A model generated the notes under the pieces. The model made no database searches. It was not told the origin of the DNA and saw nothing but the letters and a program-made list of their open reading frames with translations. Below are positions 53,680-64,000 of a DNA stretch of 64,000 nucleotides, piece by piece (within the stretch, counting starts at the first letter, position 1; each line of letters opens with the position of its first letter). Source of the stretch: Cristatella mucedo (taxonomy: Eukaryota; Bryozoa; Phylactolaemata; Cristatellidae); NCBI GenBank assembly GCA_009760855.2, contig WPIO01000075.1, forward strand, positions 742,501 through 806,500, read 5' to 3'. A program made the translations under genes and the position numbers.

Positions 53680-54095
53680 GCCCAGGAGCTACGGTACTTA
53701 CTCTTCACGACCGACGTTGTGGGTCAGATTCCTACAGTCTGGTGATTCGTTTTTTCCAACTGCAAGCGGCTGTGGTAACCGATAAGGCTCTTCTGTCGCT
53801 TTACAAATGAGGCTGTTTAATCAGCTGACTTTTTTTTAATTTACCAACAGATCCTTTGGGAGCATCTACCAGGAGTGTCGTTTTGAGATCGTACCTATTG
53901 AGAAGCTCTTTACCATGGCATGGAGATTCACCCTCGGTAAATATTTCCCGGCATGCCGAAGTGCTCGCTCTTCACAACCGAGGTCGTGAGTTCGAATCCT
54001 GCAGTGGGCGTTCCTTTATTTCCAACTGCAAGCGGTGGCGATAGCCGCTAAGACTGTTCTGCAGCTATACCGATGAGGCTGTTAAATCAGCTAAT
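53680..54095 (+). mobile_element. two SINE-W copies
   Basis: 53680-53835 and 53955-54095; both end in GAGGCTGTT(T/A)AATCAGCT. Confidence 0.7.
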
Positions 54096-54494
54096 ATATA
54101 TTGTATTACTGTATGCCAGCAGCAGCAGCCCATGCGTCTCGTTCCTCAGTGCAATATTCAAGCAGGCTGTGCCGCCCCTACATTGACGTACCATCGGATC
54201 AGTCGCCGGAAGGCCAACAGAACAAGACGGGTGAGGGCGGAAGGAGTATCCCCTTAGCTCCGTATATAGTGAATTAACTTATGGCGATAGTCTGCGGATT
54301 TGCTGTGCAACCCGTGATTACAACTACACAGCTACGACTAGCTAGCCCTGTGCTGAACGGGGTACGGACCGATATCAGTGAGTGATGTCATAGTTTAGAT
54401 GCAAATGGCTCTCAGTCATCTGGGAGCCCTAATGTGTGGGGGTTAGTAAGCGTTCGGTCAGGGGTCCATTTCACTGTCTACTCTCTTCTTCTTA

Positions 54495-55165
54495 TAATAA
54501 TAATAATCATAATAATACAATCGTATAGCGCCCTCGGAGAACTGAATCTCTTTCTAAGCACTTAACATATGCTGCAAAGAGAGCATTACCAAATAGTTAG
54601 TGGTAACATCTCCAAGCAGCAAGCGCAGTGTAAGCACGAATATGCACACAAAGGACGAATCGCAAATACCCACCAAATGCTACAATAAAGACGTGTGTTT
54701 TATGCTTCTTTTTAAATTGCGTCATGCCAGAAGACTTGGTGACGTTCATCGGTAGTTAGTTCACGGCTTTGGGATCATGCGAACTAAAGGCGCCGTCTCC
54801 AAAGGTTTCGAGGTTCGTACGAGGCATGACTAAACGATTCGAGTTGGAACAGCGGGTTGTACGATTCCTGGCCTGGCGGGGGAGTAGTTTTGATAAGTAG
54901 GCTAGAGCTAGAGAATGAAGGGAACTAAAAGTAAGTAACAGAACTTTGAAGCCTATACGCTGCTTGATTGGGAGCCAGAGCAGGTTGGCGAGAAGTGGCG
55001 TGATGTGGCAACTGCGAAGCCCACGACAGACAAGCGTAGCTGCAGAGTTTTGCATCAACTGTAAACGCCTGATAACACATGCCGGTAGACCAGCAAGCAG
55101 TGAGTTACAGAAGTCGAGACGGGATTTCACAAATGCATGAGCCAATTTAGATGTAGTGTCTTATG
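54495..55165 (-). mobile_element. LINE-A copy
   Basis: Reversed 3' ORF ([39 protein letters not shown]) and 3' UTR with (ATA)n. Confidence 0.8.
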
Positions 55166-55369
55166 ACCGAGGTCATTGCCGAACAACATTTTGGCTTCCA
55201 TTCTTCTGCTGAAGACACGCACGGCCTACCTGATTTGACCTTGATTTCAGCCTTGCTCTGCATCCGACTCAATTAGTTCCTTCCTTGGCAGCTTGTGTCA
55301 TTGACATTCTTACTTGAGAAGCCACTGGCTTCTCTAAGCTTAACGCACCAAGTTGATAGCTGTCTGCAG

Positions 55370-55417
55370 ACCAAGTGCCGACCTCGAGACCTCGAGGTCT
55401 CGAGGTCGGCACTTGGT
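55370..55417. repeat. 48-bp perfect palindrome
   Basis: The left arm, 24 bases from 55370, begins ACCAAGTGCCGACCTCGAG; it is followed without a loop by its exact reverse complement to 55417. Short direct repeats (ATCGAGCATCACTC) follow at 55435-55470. Confidence 0.97.
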
Positions 55418-55479
55418 GCATCACTCTGGTGACATCGAGCATCACTCATCTCATCGAGCATCACTCTGGTGACGTTTTC

Positions 55480-56565
55480 TCATAATCTGGTTGTATCGTT
55501 CCAAAAAGATTTATATTTGAACGAGAGCACTGAAATTATTGCCTTCTCTCAGCTGAAAAACATCGCCAAAATTATGGCCTACTCAGACGAGAGTAGGTCA
55601 GTCAAAACACCGTTTTGCGTTTGTGACATCGCATTTGTCTAAATGATTTTAATTCTCTTAATTTATAACTACTAACTTCATTCATAATTAACGAATTTGC
55701 ATGCGAATTTAGTCGTCTGCCACTAGTTATAAAACCCGACCGCTCGTCTGTTCTGTTGTCAACACCATAGCTGCCAGTCACACCACTCCTGTGTGACCTC
55801 CACTAGCTCCCGATAAAGCTACGAATCGACTTGAGGATGCTCACCGTAGCCGATTAGGTCGCTTCGCTCATCTGCACCGCCCCACTCATCAAACCTCCCT
55901 TCTCCATTTTTCACGTGCTCTCACACCGCACGCTCCTCGACTTCCGGTCATCTTTTTCCTCGTATTAAATTGAAATTTTCGGCTCTCGGAACTTCAGTTC
56001 GTCTGCACCGAGTCTGAAAATCTGTTCTTCCAGCTCCCAGTCACTCCATCGACTGTCCAGATCCTGCGCTGATTTTAAATCATGTAAGACATAGCTAATG
56101 ACACGTCTATTACTTTCAGCTTTTACTAGCCATGCATCGTACCACCCACTTTCCGGAATCTACCTGTTAACCTATACCTCGTACAAACCTCAAGTCCTTT
56201 AGAGACCGTGCCTTTAGCTCATATGCTCCCAAAGCCTGGAACTCGCTTGCGACTTTCATCACGACATCCCCTGACTTGACCACGATTAAAAGGAACTTAA
56301 AAACCTATTTATGACAGCATTTAGCGGGTCTCTGTGATTCGTCCTTTATGCGCTTATGCTACCTGACACTGTGCACGCTGCCACTAACCACACTTGCAAG
56401 CTGTCCCTGTGCATGTCACCCCTAACCATGTTATTCATGTTGTTTATCAAGCATGATACCACTCACCATTCGATCGTTTTTTCTTTTCAGCAAATTTAAA
56501 GCGCCTAGAATGAGATTGAGTTCTCTGAGGGCCCTTGATCAAGTATACTATTATTATATTTTTAC
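55480..56565 (+). mobile_element. decayed LINE-A copy
   Basis: Frame-broken ORF (CAGCTGAAAAACATCGCCAA) to GACCGTGCCTTTAGCTCATA, then complete 3' UTR and hairpin. It forms an inverted pair with the copy at 54495-55165. Confidence 0.7.
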
Positions 56566-57899
56566 TGTGCCCAGATGAATCTACCTGTCTTTGATGCTAC
56601 ATGATTTGCATGCTTACCTGTGCATGCTTACCTGTGCACACTAGTAACTAGGCGTCCTAATAGCCATTGGCACTCCGTGTCTTCCAGCGTGCTTAATTAT
56701 GCTCGTCTAAGCATAATAATTGTACTATTTCTCGTAATTTCTTAGCGCGATAACTTGAATATCTTGCATATGTCGAAGCAAGTTGTAAAGCGACTAAGGG
56801 GTCATTTTGTTCCCCCACGGTGACCAACGACTTATCAATATTATTTATTTATTATTATTATAATTATTTTTATTATATATTATTATTATTATTATTTCCA
56901 GCACTTGTTTATTGATCAAGAGTCAATACCTAATCCAACTTTGAAAGCAGATTTCTTCAATCAGAAACATAAACCAACAAGTTTTTTATCAAGAGCATTA
57001 GAGAGCAACACGTATAGAGGAATCTGGACAAGTTGATCACAAGCTGGATCCGTAAACGTAGCTCGAGTTCTGTGATGTTCGAAGCCAGACAGCCACATTA
57101 TTGCTTGCTATTGTTTATAGCTGTTTGTATTGCTATTGTATAGCTGGCTGTGTCCAGACAAGTTAGTGCATGGGAATTGGTAAGTTTTCTAGCTATTTGT
57201 ACCTAAATGGGTTTGAGGGCAGCAGTTGTGCAGTTTTCTGGCCATGTTTTACCCACTAGACAGGTCTGAGGAAACTAATTGGAAATTTTTCTTGTCATTT
57301 TTTCCCAATCGGCGGGTTTCAAGGACACTAACTGCAATGAAAGATATGCAACTGCACTATATAATAAACAATAATTAACTGCAACGAAAGATATGCGAGA
57401 CCAGCTACTTTTCACCCGAGCATTTGGTAAAAGCGTTCTAAGCATTATAATGACTGTGCGCCGAGAACTCTAGCCTCAGCGTCCAGATATAATTTGTTCG
57501 TCCGCTCACCTTGACAACTCCTCCGCTTGAGCAAGCGTTGTGTACCTCGTCTGGCCACTTCTCAACATTAAAACTTTTGCTAAAGCAGAATCACCTGCGG
57601 AAACGCCCTGGAGATTCAGGCTGGAGATTCAGGCTGGCACGTTACAGGCAAGATTGCCGAGGTTCAGCCACAAGTACCTGTTACCTATCGTGGCATCGTT
57701 ACATTCTGGTCTACCATTCGACGCTTCAGCCGTAAGCTGAGCAGAGGCGAAACTGCGTTTGCTACAATGGTCAACGAAGGTGTAGCGGTGGTAGGCTTTG
57801 AGCCCCCCCCCAGCTATACGTCAATGCTCTGCACTTCTCCAAATCTGTGCTCACAGCCTTGATGCATAGGCTGTGTCTGCAAGGCGTAGGTCGTAACCT

Positions 57900-59800
57900 G
57901 TAATCATCTTTATGACATTTTTTGAGGTTTCTGCATGCAATGTGGCTGGAAAAAAGCTCGTCTCCCGAAGACCGTATACCATTTCACTGTGATCTTCGCT
58001 GGCATACGAATGCAGCGAGCCATAACTGATATTTTTAATGATACACTGGAAAAACGGGGTTTATCCACGTTCTTCAAATCGGCCATCGTTAAACCGATAC
58101 AAAAAGCCTGGATTAGACACAGAGATACTCGCAAGTTATCTCCCAGTTTCCCTTCTTCCTTTTTCCAAAAAGTCCTGAAAGTATTGTTGCTAAGCAGCGT
58201 GTAACAAAGATTGAAACGAAGAAATTGTCAAAACATTCAAACGGGCTTCAATCGGCAGCACTCCATTGAAACTGCTCTCTTCCGTGTAACCAATAGCGTA
58301 ATTTGCAGTTACAATGACGGTAATGTCACTGCCCTAGTGCTGCTAGATCTTTCAGCTACCTTCGACACTATTGATAATATCCTACTTGAACGTGTGGTAA
58401 TAACGATCGGTCCCGCAGACGAGGCACTGGCGTGTTTCAAATTGTACTTATCCAGCTGCGTTCAATTCGTGTCGCGTGAAGTCAGGTCTCATCCACCAGG
58501 CCGGTCACCTGTGGTGTCCCAAAAGGCTCCATCCTTGGTCCTCTGCTGTTCTCTATTTATGCCCATCCACAGGGAAAAAGTGATTGGGGCCCATGGAATG
58601 GGCTATTACTTTTACGCTGATGACACGCAGCCGTATTTGTCATTTAAACCGCCTGAATCTACTGCAGCGACTGATATACTGAGTGCTTGCCTCGCACACA
58701 TTTGATCCTGGATGTCTGCAAATTTTTTTTACACGTAATGGCGATAAAACTCTCGGGCACCACAATCGTGTGTCTATATTAGCAGACTTTGCTTTTCTAA
58801 TAGGTGATGCTGTTGTGCGACCATCACCTTGTGCTCGGAATTTCGGTACCGTCCTCTACATCTGCCTAAATTCTGAAAGCTTCACGAAGAAGACTGCTTC
58901 CGGAGCTATACGTCACGTGCGATCCTTATCCTAGATTAGGAACGGTCTCCCTCCACGATGGCTTGTAAAGAATTTAAATAGCTCCCTGGTTCTATCGAGG
59001 CTAGATTACTGCAATTCCTTTTTGGCTGGGCTATCAAAAAAGCTACTAGGCTAAATAAATAAATTCATTTGTATAGCGCCCCAAGAGAACTTAATCTCTA
59101 TTCAGGTGCTTGACATGTGCCTTGGGGCTCGAGCGCACGCCCTTAGCCAGACCTTGGTTGGGGTGAGTACCTTAACCACATGACCAAACCAGCTCGGCAA
59201 CTGCATCTGATGGTGAATATGGCTGCAAGGCTAGTTTACAAATCCTCGAGGTTTTACCATGTGTCTCCATTGCTAAAAGAGCTTGAATTTTGCCGGTTGA
59301 TCAACGAATACTGATTTATGTTCTTACTCTGAGCCACAAGACCCGCCACGGCTTGTCTCCTTTGTAACTAGCTGAACTGCTGCACCAGTTTCAGCCTCCT
59401 CGTGCCCTCAGGTCCTGTATGGACACCTAATTAGCTGTTCTATTACTCCGCCTAAAGACCGTTGGCGACAGAAGCTTTTGCTTTGTAGGTCCTAGACTGT
59501 GGTACTCACTTCACAATTATAATGCAAAAACATACACTCTCCTGCGGCCGACTGTGGCATATCCTTGCCAGCCGTCCTGAGCAGCTACTTGCTAGCTAGT
59601 CACTACCTCAACTGCTCTCCTGACTCCGTTAGGCTTCTCACTTTTCTTTGTTGCATGAGATGAGGTCTGTTGGCTACCAAATGCGTAAGGTGTGCCGCTT
59701 AGGCTTTTAGAATGCTATAGAAAACTCTCCTGCATAAAACCCACATAATCTTTGTCGCTTCGTGGACTTTAAGACGGAGATACATTACGTTACATTAGGT
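57900..59800 (+). mobile_element. LINE-B copy with RT, decayed, carrying a nested SINE-V
   Basis: 57935-58204 holds an early RT block (FFKSAIVKPIQKAW), and 58211-58705 the RT core ([27 protein letters not shown]). Stops and frame breaks follow. 59210-59800 is the 3' ORF end and tail. A SINE-V at about 59050-59205 separates the two halves of the 3' ORF. Confidence 0.75.
59050..59205 (-). mobile_element. SINE-V nested in LINE-B
   Basis: Reversed complete copy (AGAGAACTTAATCTCTATTC, GGGCTCGAGC, CATGACCAAACCAGCTCGGC) between LINE-B sequence encoding CNSFLAGLSKKLL and NMAARLVYKS. Confidence 0.8.
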
Positions 59801-61854
59801 CTCTCACACACGGCCTTTAAGTAAGGACCTTTCTGGTAGTTGATTAGATGGACCTGTGAGCAAACTGCGATACGAATTAGCAGGGTATGCATGGCAGCAG
59901 CTCATGTTTCCTCTTCTCTTTCTACCTCTCTCGCTCATATTTTGTCTCTAGTCGCCATGCCGGGGGGGGGCTAGTCCATGTCTTTTCGCTGATACCGTTC
60001 CTTATCAAGCCTACTGACGTTCTTTTCATCTGACGTCGTGGTTCTATACAAGCTCCTTGAGATATATTCCCATAAGATTCTACGTGGCAACTCCTTCATT
60101 AAATCTAGCTAAAAATTTCTGGCGCGATCTTTTCCCGATAGGCTGCTATTTGATCTCGGGCCGCCGGCCGCTGGTCGGATGGACTAGGCGCTCCACCCAG
60201 CCTTTGGGGGGGGGGGTGGATACGGTCTTCTCGGATGCCACCGCAGCTGTTATTCGTGATCGGTGGATCCGGAACCACTATCCATTAGTCACGCTTGGCA
60301 GAGCCGGACGCCTCAGTTGCCAACAGGCTGGGGTAGCATAGCGATTTCCTGTGGCCCACGGCCAGAACTAACTTTCTCGGCTGTCTCCCACAGTATCGCT
60401 CACACCAATCTGGCGAGTTCTTCCGCCGCAAAAGGCCTTCAGTAGATGCCATTTGTATTGGTTGTCCATATATTTTCAAATACATGAACACGGTGTTCTA
60501 GAGGGAAATTAAGGGATCAGTGAAACCAGCAGAGAACTGACAGGTATCTAGCAATAGCACGGTGCCGAAAGTGCACATCATTCTAATAACGAGTCTGGCA
60601 TTCATTGGTGAAATGACTGCTTGGTTGGAAGTACAACGACAGCGAATATATTTTCTGCTCATCAATCTGGAATGTAAAATTGCAATAATAATAATAATAA
60701 TATTACTAGTTCTTACGCATGGCACCTTACGAAAACTTAATCTCGATTTTTTGCGTAAACTCGCTGCAAGTGAATCCTCACTCACGGGTTCGTGACATGC
60801 ACAGTATCAATTTTGCGAAAGCAACCAAGTAGCATGTATAGGTCAGCATGTTCAAGCTAAGATAAAGAAACGAAATTCAGCCTGTTAGTCCTGAGCTGTA
60901 AGTCGGGCCTCTGGCTCTGGCTAGCGTTGACATGAACGGAAGAGATGCACTTTGAGTCACATTTGAATATGGCAGAACCGCATACTTTTATTTCTTATAT
61001 GACGTGTAAATAGTTATAACTCAGCAGGTATGTAGGGGTCAGCTAGAAGTAAATCTGTACAGGCATGAGTTTGGCGAAACGCTGCTGTTAATATGCACTG
61101 CACGACATCGGAGCATTAATCCCTACTAATTAAAGTCCTCCGCCCTTCCGTAACGCGGCAAGATGGCGACCAGTACTTCTGGGAGTGAGCTTAATGACTT
61201 GTAATTCTGCTATGACTCACCGAAGCGAGTCCACAGACAGTGAGCTCTATTGAATGATGAATTAAAATATTGCGAATTTCGCACTGGTTCTTTGCCCACA
61301 GATCAGGAGAGAAGCCTTTTTAAAACCCTGTAGCCAGCTAATAGGTGAGGCTCTCTAATCGCATCGTGGTCAAAATTTGACAGCCAACAATTGCATTAAC
61401 ATCACGCTTGCACTTGTTATGCTCTAGAACCATGCAGTTACAAAATCTAGATCAACACAGCACATTTGTCATGCGAAGCTAACGAATAAGAAATCGTATT
61501 GATTTCAGGCATATAAGCACGAACTTGTGTTTATAGCTTTTGTCCACACTGTCGTTATTCTCTTGGGCTGACTTAAAAAGTGTCCGAAATACATCGGCAT
61601 TCTCTCAGATCGTCAGCTATAGAGAAAACGCGGTCGAGCGAATTGCGAGTTCTATGGATCATCTATTGCGGCATTTCGCTCGTGCTGGCCCTACAAGACT
61701 TCCTCTAGTATATCAACATGATGGGTATCGGGATCGTCAGCCGTGGAATCAGACATATCGAGAGACGGGTGATAAACTTGCTGCTAGCGAGCGTCAGCTT
61801 TACAATGGCATTTGAAGAGGATAAACCTCCGAAGTCAAACGTTTTTGGCTCTAC

Positions 61855-61860
61855 TTTATT
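61855..61860 (-). terminator. poly(A) signal of the Ly6-like gene
   Basis: TTTATT on the + strand reads AATAAA on the - strand, about 75 bases after the stop codon at 61935. Confidence 0.5.
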
Positions 61861-61934
61861 GCATCACAAATGCGGCCACGAACAGGCTGCACAATTCTGT
61901 CAAATCACCTGTTTCTGTCGAGACAGCATTCATG

Positions 61935-62494
61935 CTATCTCCCCGAAAGAATTGAAGCACACCCGGATAGAGCTAAGAGTATGAGAGCCACCGTGTAGCG
62001 AGTCCGAATCCAACTGGCTGAGTTGCAGAGGTTCGTTTTGCAATAGCAGTAGGTCAGTATACCTTCTCCTTGAGCAAGTCGGTAAGTAGTACAGCCATCG
62101 CCAGAATATTCATATAAAGGCTTCCAGCAGTTACGCTGGTATTCAACTTGCACTGAAGCAGACGTAAAAGACAAGGCGAAAAGGTTAAATCGGCTGAAAA
62201 AAGCACACGCCTACCTACATCTGGCAGCCAGAATAATATTAACCCATGAGCGCGACGGTTGAGACGAGGTCATGAACCAAGTAACAGACATGCATGCGTA
62301 TCAGCATGAGAGAGAAACAGTGGCCTCTTGAAATATAAACACATGTGACTCACCCATTCGACCATCTTGTGGAATCTCGTGAACAAAGATTTGACACGAT
62401 TTGTTGCAATAGACAGTGCGAAAACTGATCACATTCGCGGTATTGTCACATTTCCCGTCGCGTCTGCTGTCGCATTCGTAGCAAATTAATCGAT
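61935..62494 (-). CDS. Ly6/uPAR (quiver-like) three-finger GPI protein, last two exons
   Basis: Exon 62494-62354 (141 nt, phase 1-1) has acceptor CTATCTTCTAG and donor ATGG|GTGAGT. Exon 62152-61935 (218 nt) has acceptor ACGTCTGCTTCAG and ends in a stop. Joined, they encode LICYECDSRRDGKC, then TVYCNKSCQIF, RNCWKPLYEYSGDGCTTY and TYCYCKTNLCN. Ten cysteines and the closing CxCxxxLCN are the three-finger Ly6/quiver pattern. The C-terminus (TVALILLALSGCASIL) is a hydrophobic GPI-attachment-type signal. Family members include the insect sleepless/quiver modulators of ion channels and receptors, and many surface proteins of unknown role. The first exon with the signal peptide is upstream, near or beyond the window end. 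Confidence 0.82.
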
Positions 62495-62534
62495 CTAGAA
62501 GATAGAGCTTACTCCAGTAAGCATTAAAGTTGAA

Positions 62535-62690
62535 ATGCGGAGCTGGTTTGACCCAGTGGTTAAGGTACTCGCCCCGACCAAGGTCTGGCCGAGGTCCTGA
62601 GCTCGTACCCAGTGACATATGTAAAGCGCCTGAATAGAGATCAAGTTCTCTTATGGCACTATACAAATGAATTAGTATCATTATTAATTA
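62535..62690 (+). mobile_element. SINE-V in the intron before the Ly6-like exon
   Basis: Forward copy (GAGCTGGTTTGACCCAGTGG, AGCGCCTGAATAGAGATC). On the gene strand it ends about 40 bases before the acceptor at 62494. Confidence 0.75.
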
Positions 62691-64000
62691 TTAAAAAGAA
62701 TTTCGGGCTCGACGATGCTAGCCACCAGTTTTTGGCTGAATGCCCAAAGCCTAGAATACCGGTGGCTCATTTGCTCATTGGCCATCGACTTAATACGTCC
62801 ATACGCCCAAAGGTTGAGCGCTTCTCTGAGGCAGGAAAAAGATTGACGAAGTCAATAGCCCAAGTCAGCGTAGTTACAATTATTCTAGAAGTTATTCTTC
62901 GCACGTCGTGGGATATGCAAGAAAAACGTGAGGCTACGCTGGGCTTGCAAAAAACGAGAAGCTGTAGCTCCATGAGGAGACCAGTGCCGAGTCCAGCGAG
63001 AGCCGAGGAGGAAAATACTGACGGTTTGGCTAGATACACAGATAGTAATATAAAGAATGTGCAGGACTCAGCAGACTGTGCAAGACTCGGCAAGTGCTAG
63101 GGCATCACCAGTATGTGCAAGTAATATGTCACACAAATTGATATTTAACCAACGTCAGTCCGAAGAGGCGCCCACACTCCAGCTGTCGTCAACGCAGCAG
63201 CGCTTAGGATACTTGAGAGGTAAGGTAAGCAATCTGCAATCGGGGTCCGAAACTCTCGGTTCTTTAGAAGTAATAGCAATAGATTAGTACAACATCAGCA
63301 GAGAACTCAATCTCTTTCTTGGCAATTCGAACATGCCGTAAGGGAAGCACGATAAAATGATCAATCTTAACGTGCACAATGTCAACAAGCACGGTATGGT
63401 TAGCGGTGACAGTCTTCGGAGAATGAAACTCCGACGACTGTGAAGCGAGCCTTTTTTTAACCCGAAAGAAAAGCTGTGATTTCAACTAGCTGATCCTGCA
63501 CTTCGAGCGACGCAGGGCGACAGAGGATAGAATGGCGGAACCGTAAGGCGGAATCGCTGTTCTACTGCGACAGCAGCAACGGCAAGTGACGTCAAGCTGA
63601 CGTCTGAATGTCTGAAGCTGATCAGCCTCCTTCTGGAGTCAGCAGCCTGGCCAAATAGCAGCGCTCGGTTAACGATGAGGCATCAAAAGGAATTTCCCCG
63701 TTGGCATTTGAAAAAATCTCGGCTGACATTTAAACCCTAGTACTCCTGACCGAGACATCGGAGGCATTCCAATCCAAGCATTCCCGAAAGAGGTTAGAGT
63801 GACACTAAAGTGTGAGTAGCGACAGGCTACACGATTTTTGCAGTCGTTCAGATGCTTGCCTTCTCAGTGATGAAGTACAGGTTCGTTCCCCAAGACTATC
63901 TGGACGCCTGAAAATGCTGCTTTAGTCTTTACACGTCACAAAGGCTCCGTGGCTCCGTTTAGGCAGTATACCCGTAAGGTATGTATATATACTATACGCA
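62691..64000. other. unannotated window end
   Basis: An open frame on + (62612-63100) starts inside a SINE-V and shows no domain. The missing first exon of the Ly6-like gene may lie here or beyond. No signal peptide with a phase-1 donor was found. Confidence 0.35.
63285..63430 (-). mobile_element. LINE-A 3' tail
   Basis: Reversed hairpin (GAGAACTCAATCTCTTTCTT) and part of the 3' UTR. Confidence 0.6.

Larger units (their letters stand above)
50080..61934. other. intergenic region between the sushi/lectin and Ly6-like genes
   Basis: LINE-A, LINE-B, SINE-W, CT tracts and the palindrome account for about a third. A GC-rich stretch at 51.8-53.1 kb has several open frames on both strands without recognisable domains. 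No gene can be called. Confidence 0.45.

Overview
The window is nuclear DNA of an animal, probably an invertebrate. Genes are split by GT-AG introns, domain-sized exons are separated by kilobases of intron, AATAAA polyadenylation signals follow stop codons, and non-LTR retrotransposons, tRNA-derived SINEs and long microsatellites are abundant. There are no operons, Shine-Dalgarno sites, CRISPR arrays or phage genes. I cannot name the phylum from sequence alone.

Three genes can be reconstructed. (1) On the + strand, about 2.56-22.35 kb, is a gene ending in a protein-kinase-like domain fused to a KEN ribonuclease domain, the arrangement of IRE1 and RNase L. The seven 3' exons (12449-22353) join in a consistent frame into 478 codons plus stop. 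The catalytic Asp of the HRD motif is Asn, and the Arg of the KEN catalytic loop is Phe. Upstream exons encode a long Ala/Glu/Ser-rich region with no ankyrin repeats visible, and some of the 5' joins remain unresolved. (2) On the - strand, 50079 down to 22745, twelve exons join exactly into a 744-residue protein: signal peptide, three sushi (CCP) domains, one C-type lectin domain, five more sushi domains, a membrane segment and a short acidic tail. It looks like a selectin or complement-receptor-type surface protein. (3) On the - strand, 62494 down to 61935, are the last two exons of a small Ly6/quiver-type three-finger protein with a probable GPI-anchor signal.

Genes 1 and 2 are tail to tail with only 391 bp between stop codons and a poly(A) signal for each. 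One is a relative of an antiviral/stress RNase and the other a lectin/complement-like receptor, so an immune neighbourhood is an inference worth testing.

The rest is introns and a roughly 12-kb intergenic stretch (50.1-61.9 kb) filled with repeats. LINE-A is CR1/L2-like, with a 3' hairpin and (ATT)n tail; one copy keeps an open 333-codon RT frame with YADD. LINE-B is a second related family whose tail ends in ACATT repeats. SINE-V is tRNA-derived and ends in the LINE-A hairpin; SINE-W is tRNA-derived with an unrelated 3' end. Nested insertions, inverted LINE pairs and a 48-bp perfect palindrome are present. LINE-A/B and SINE-V/W are labels used only here.
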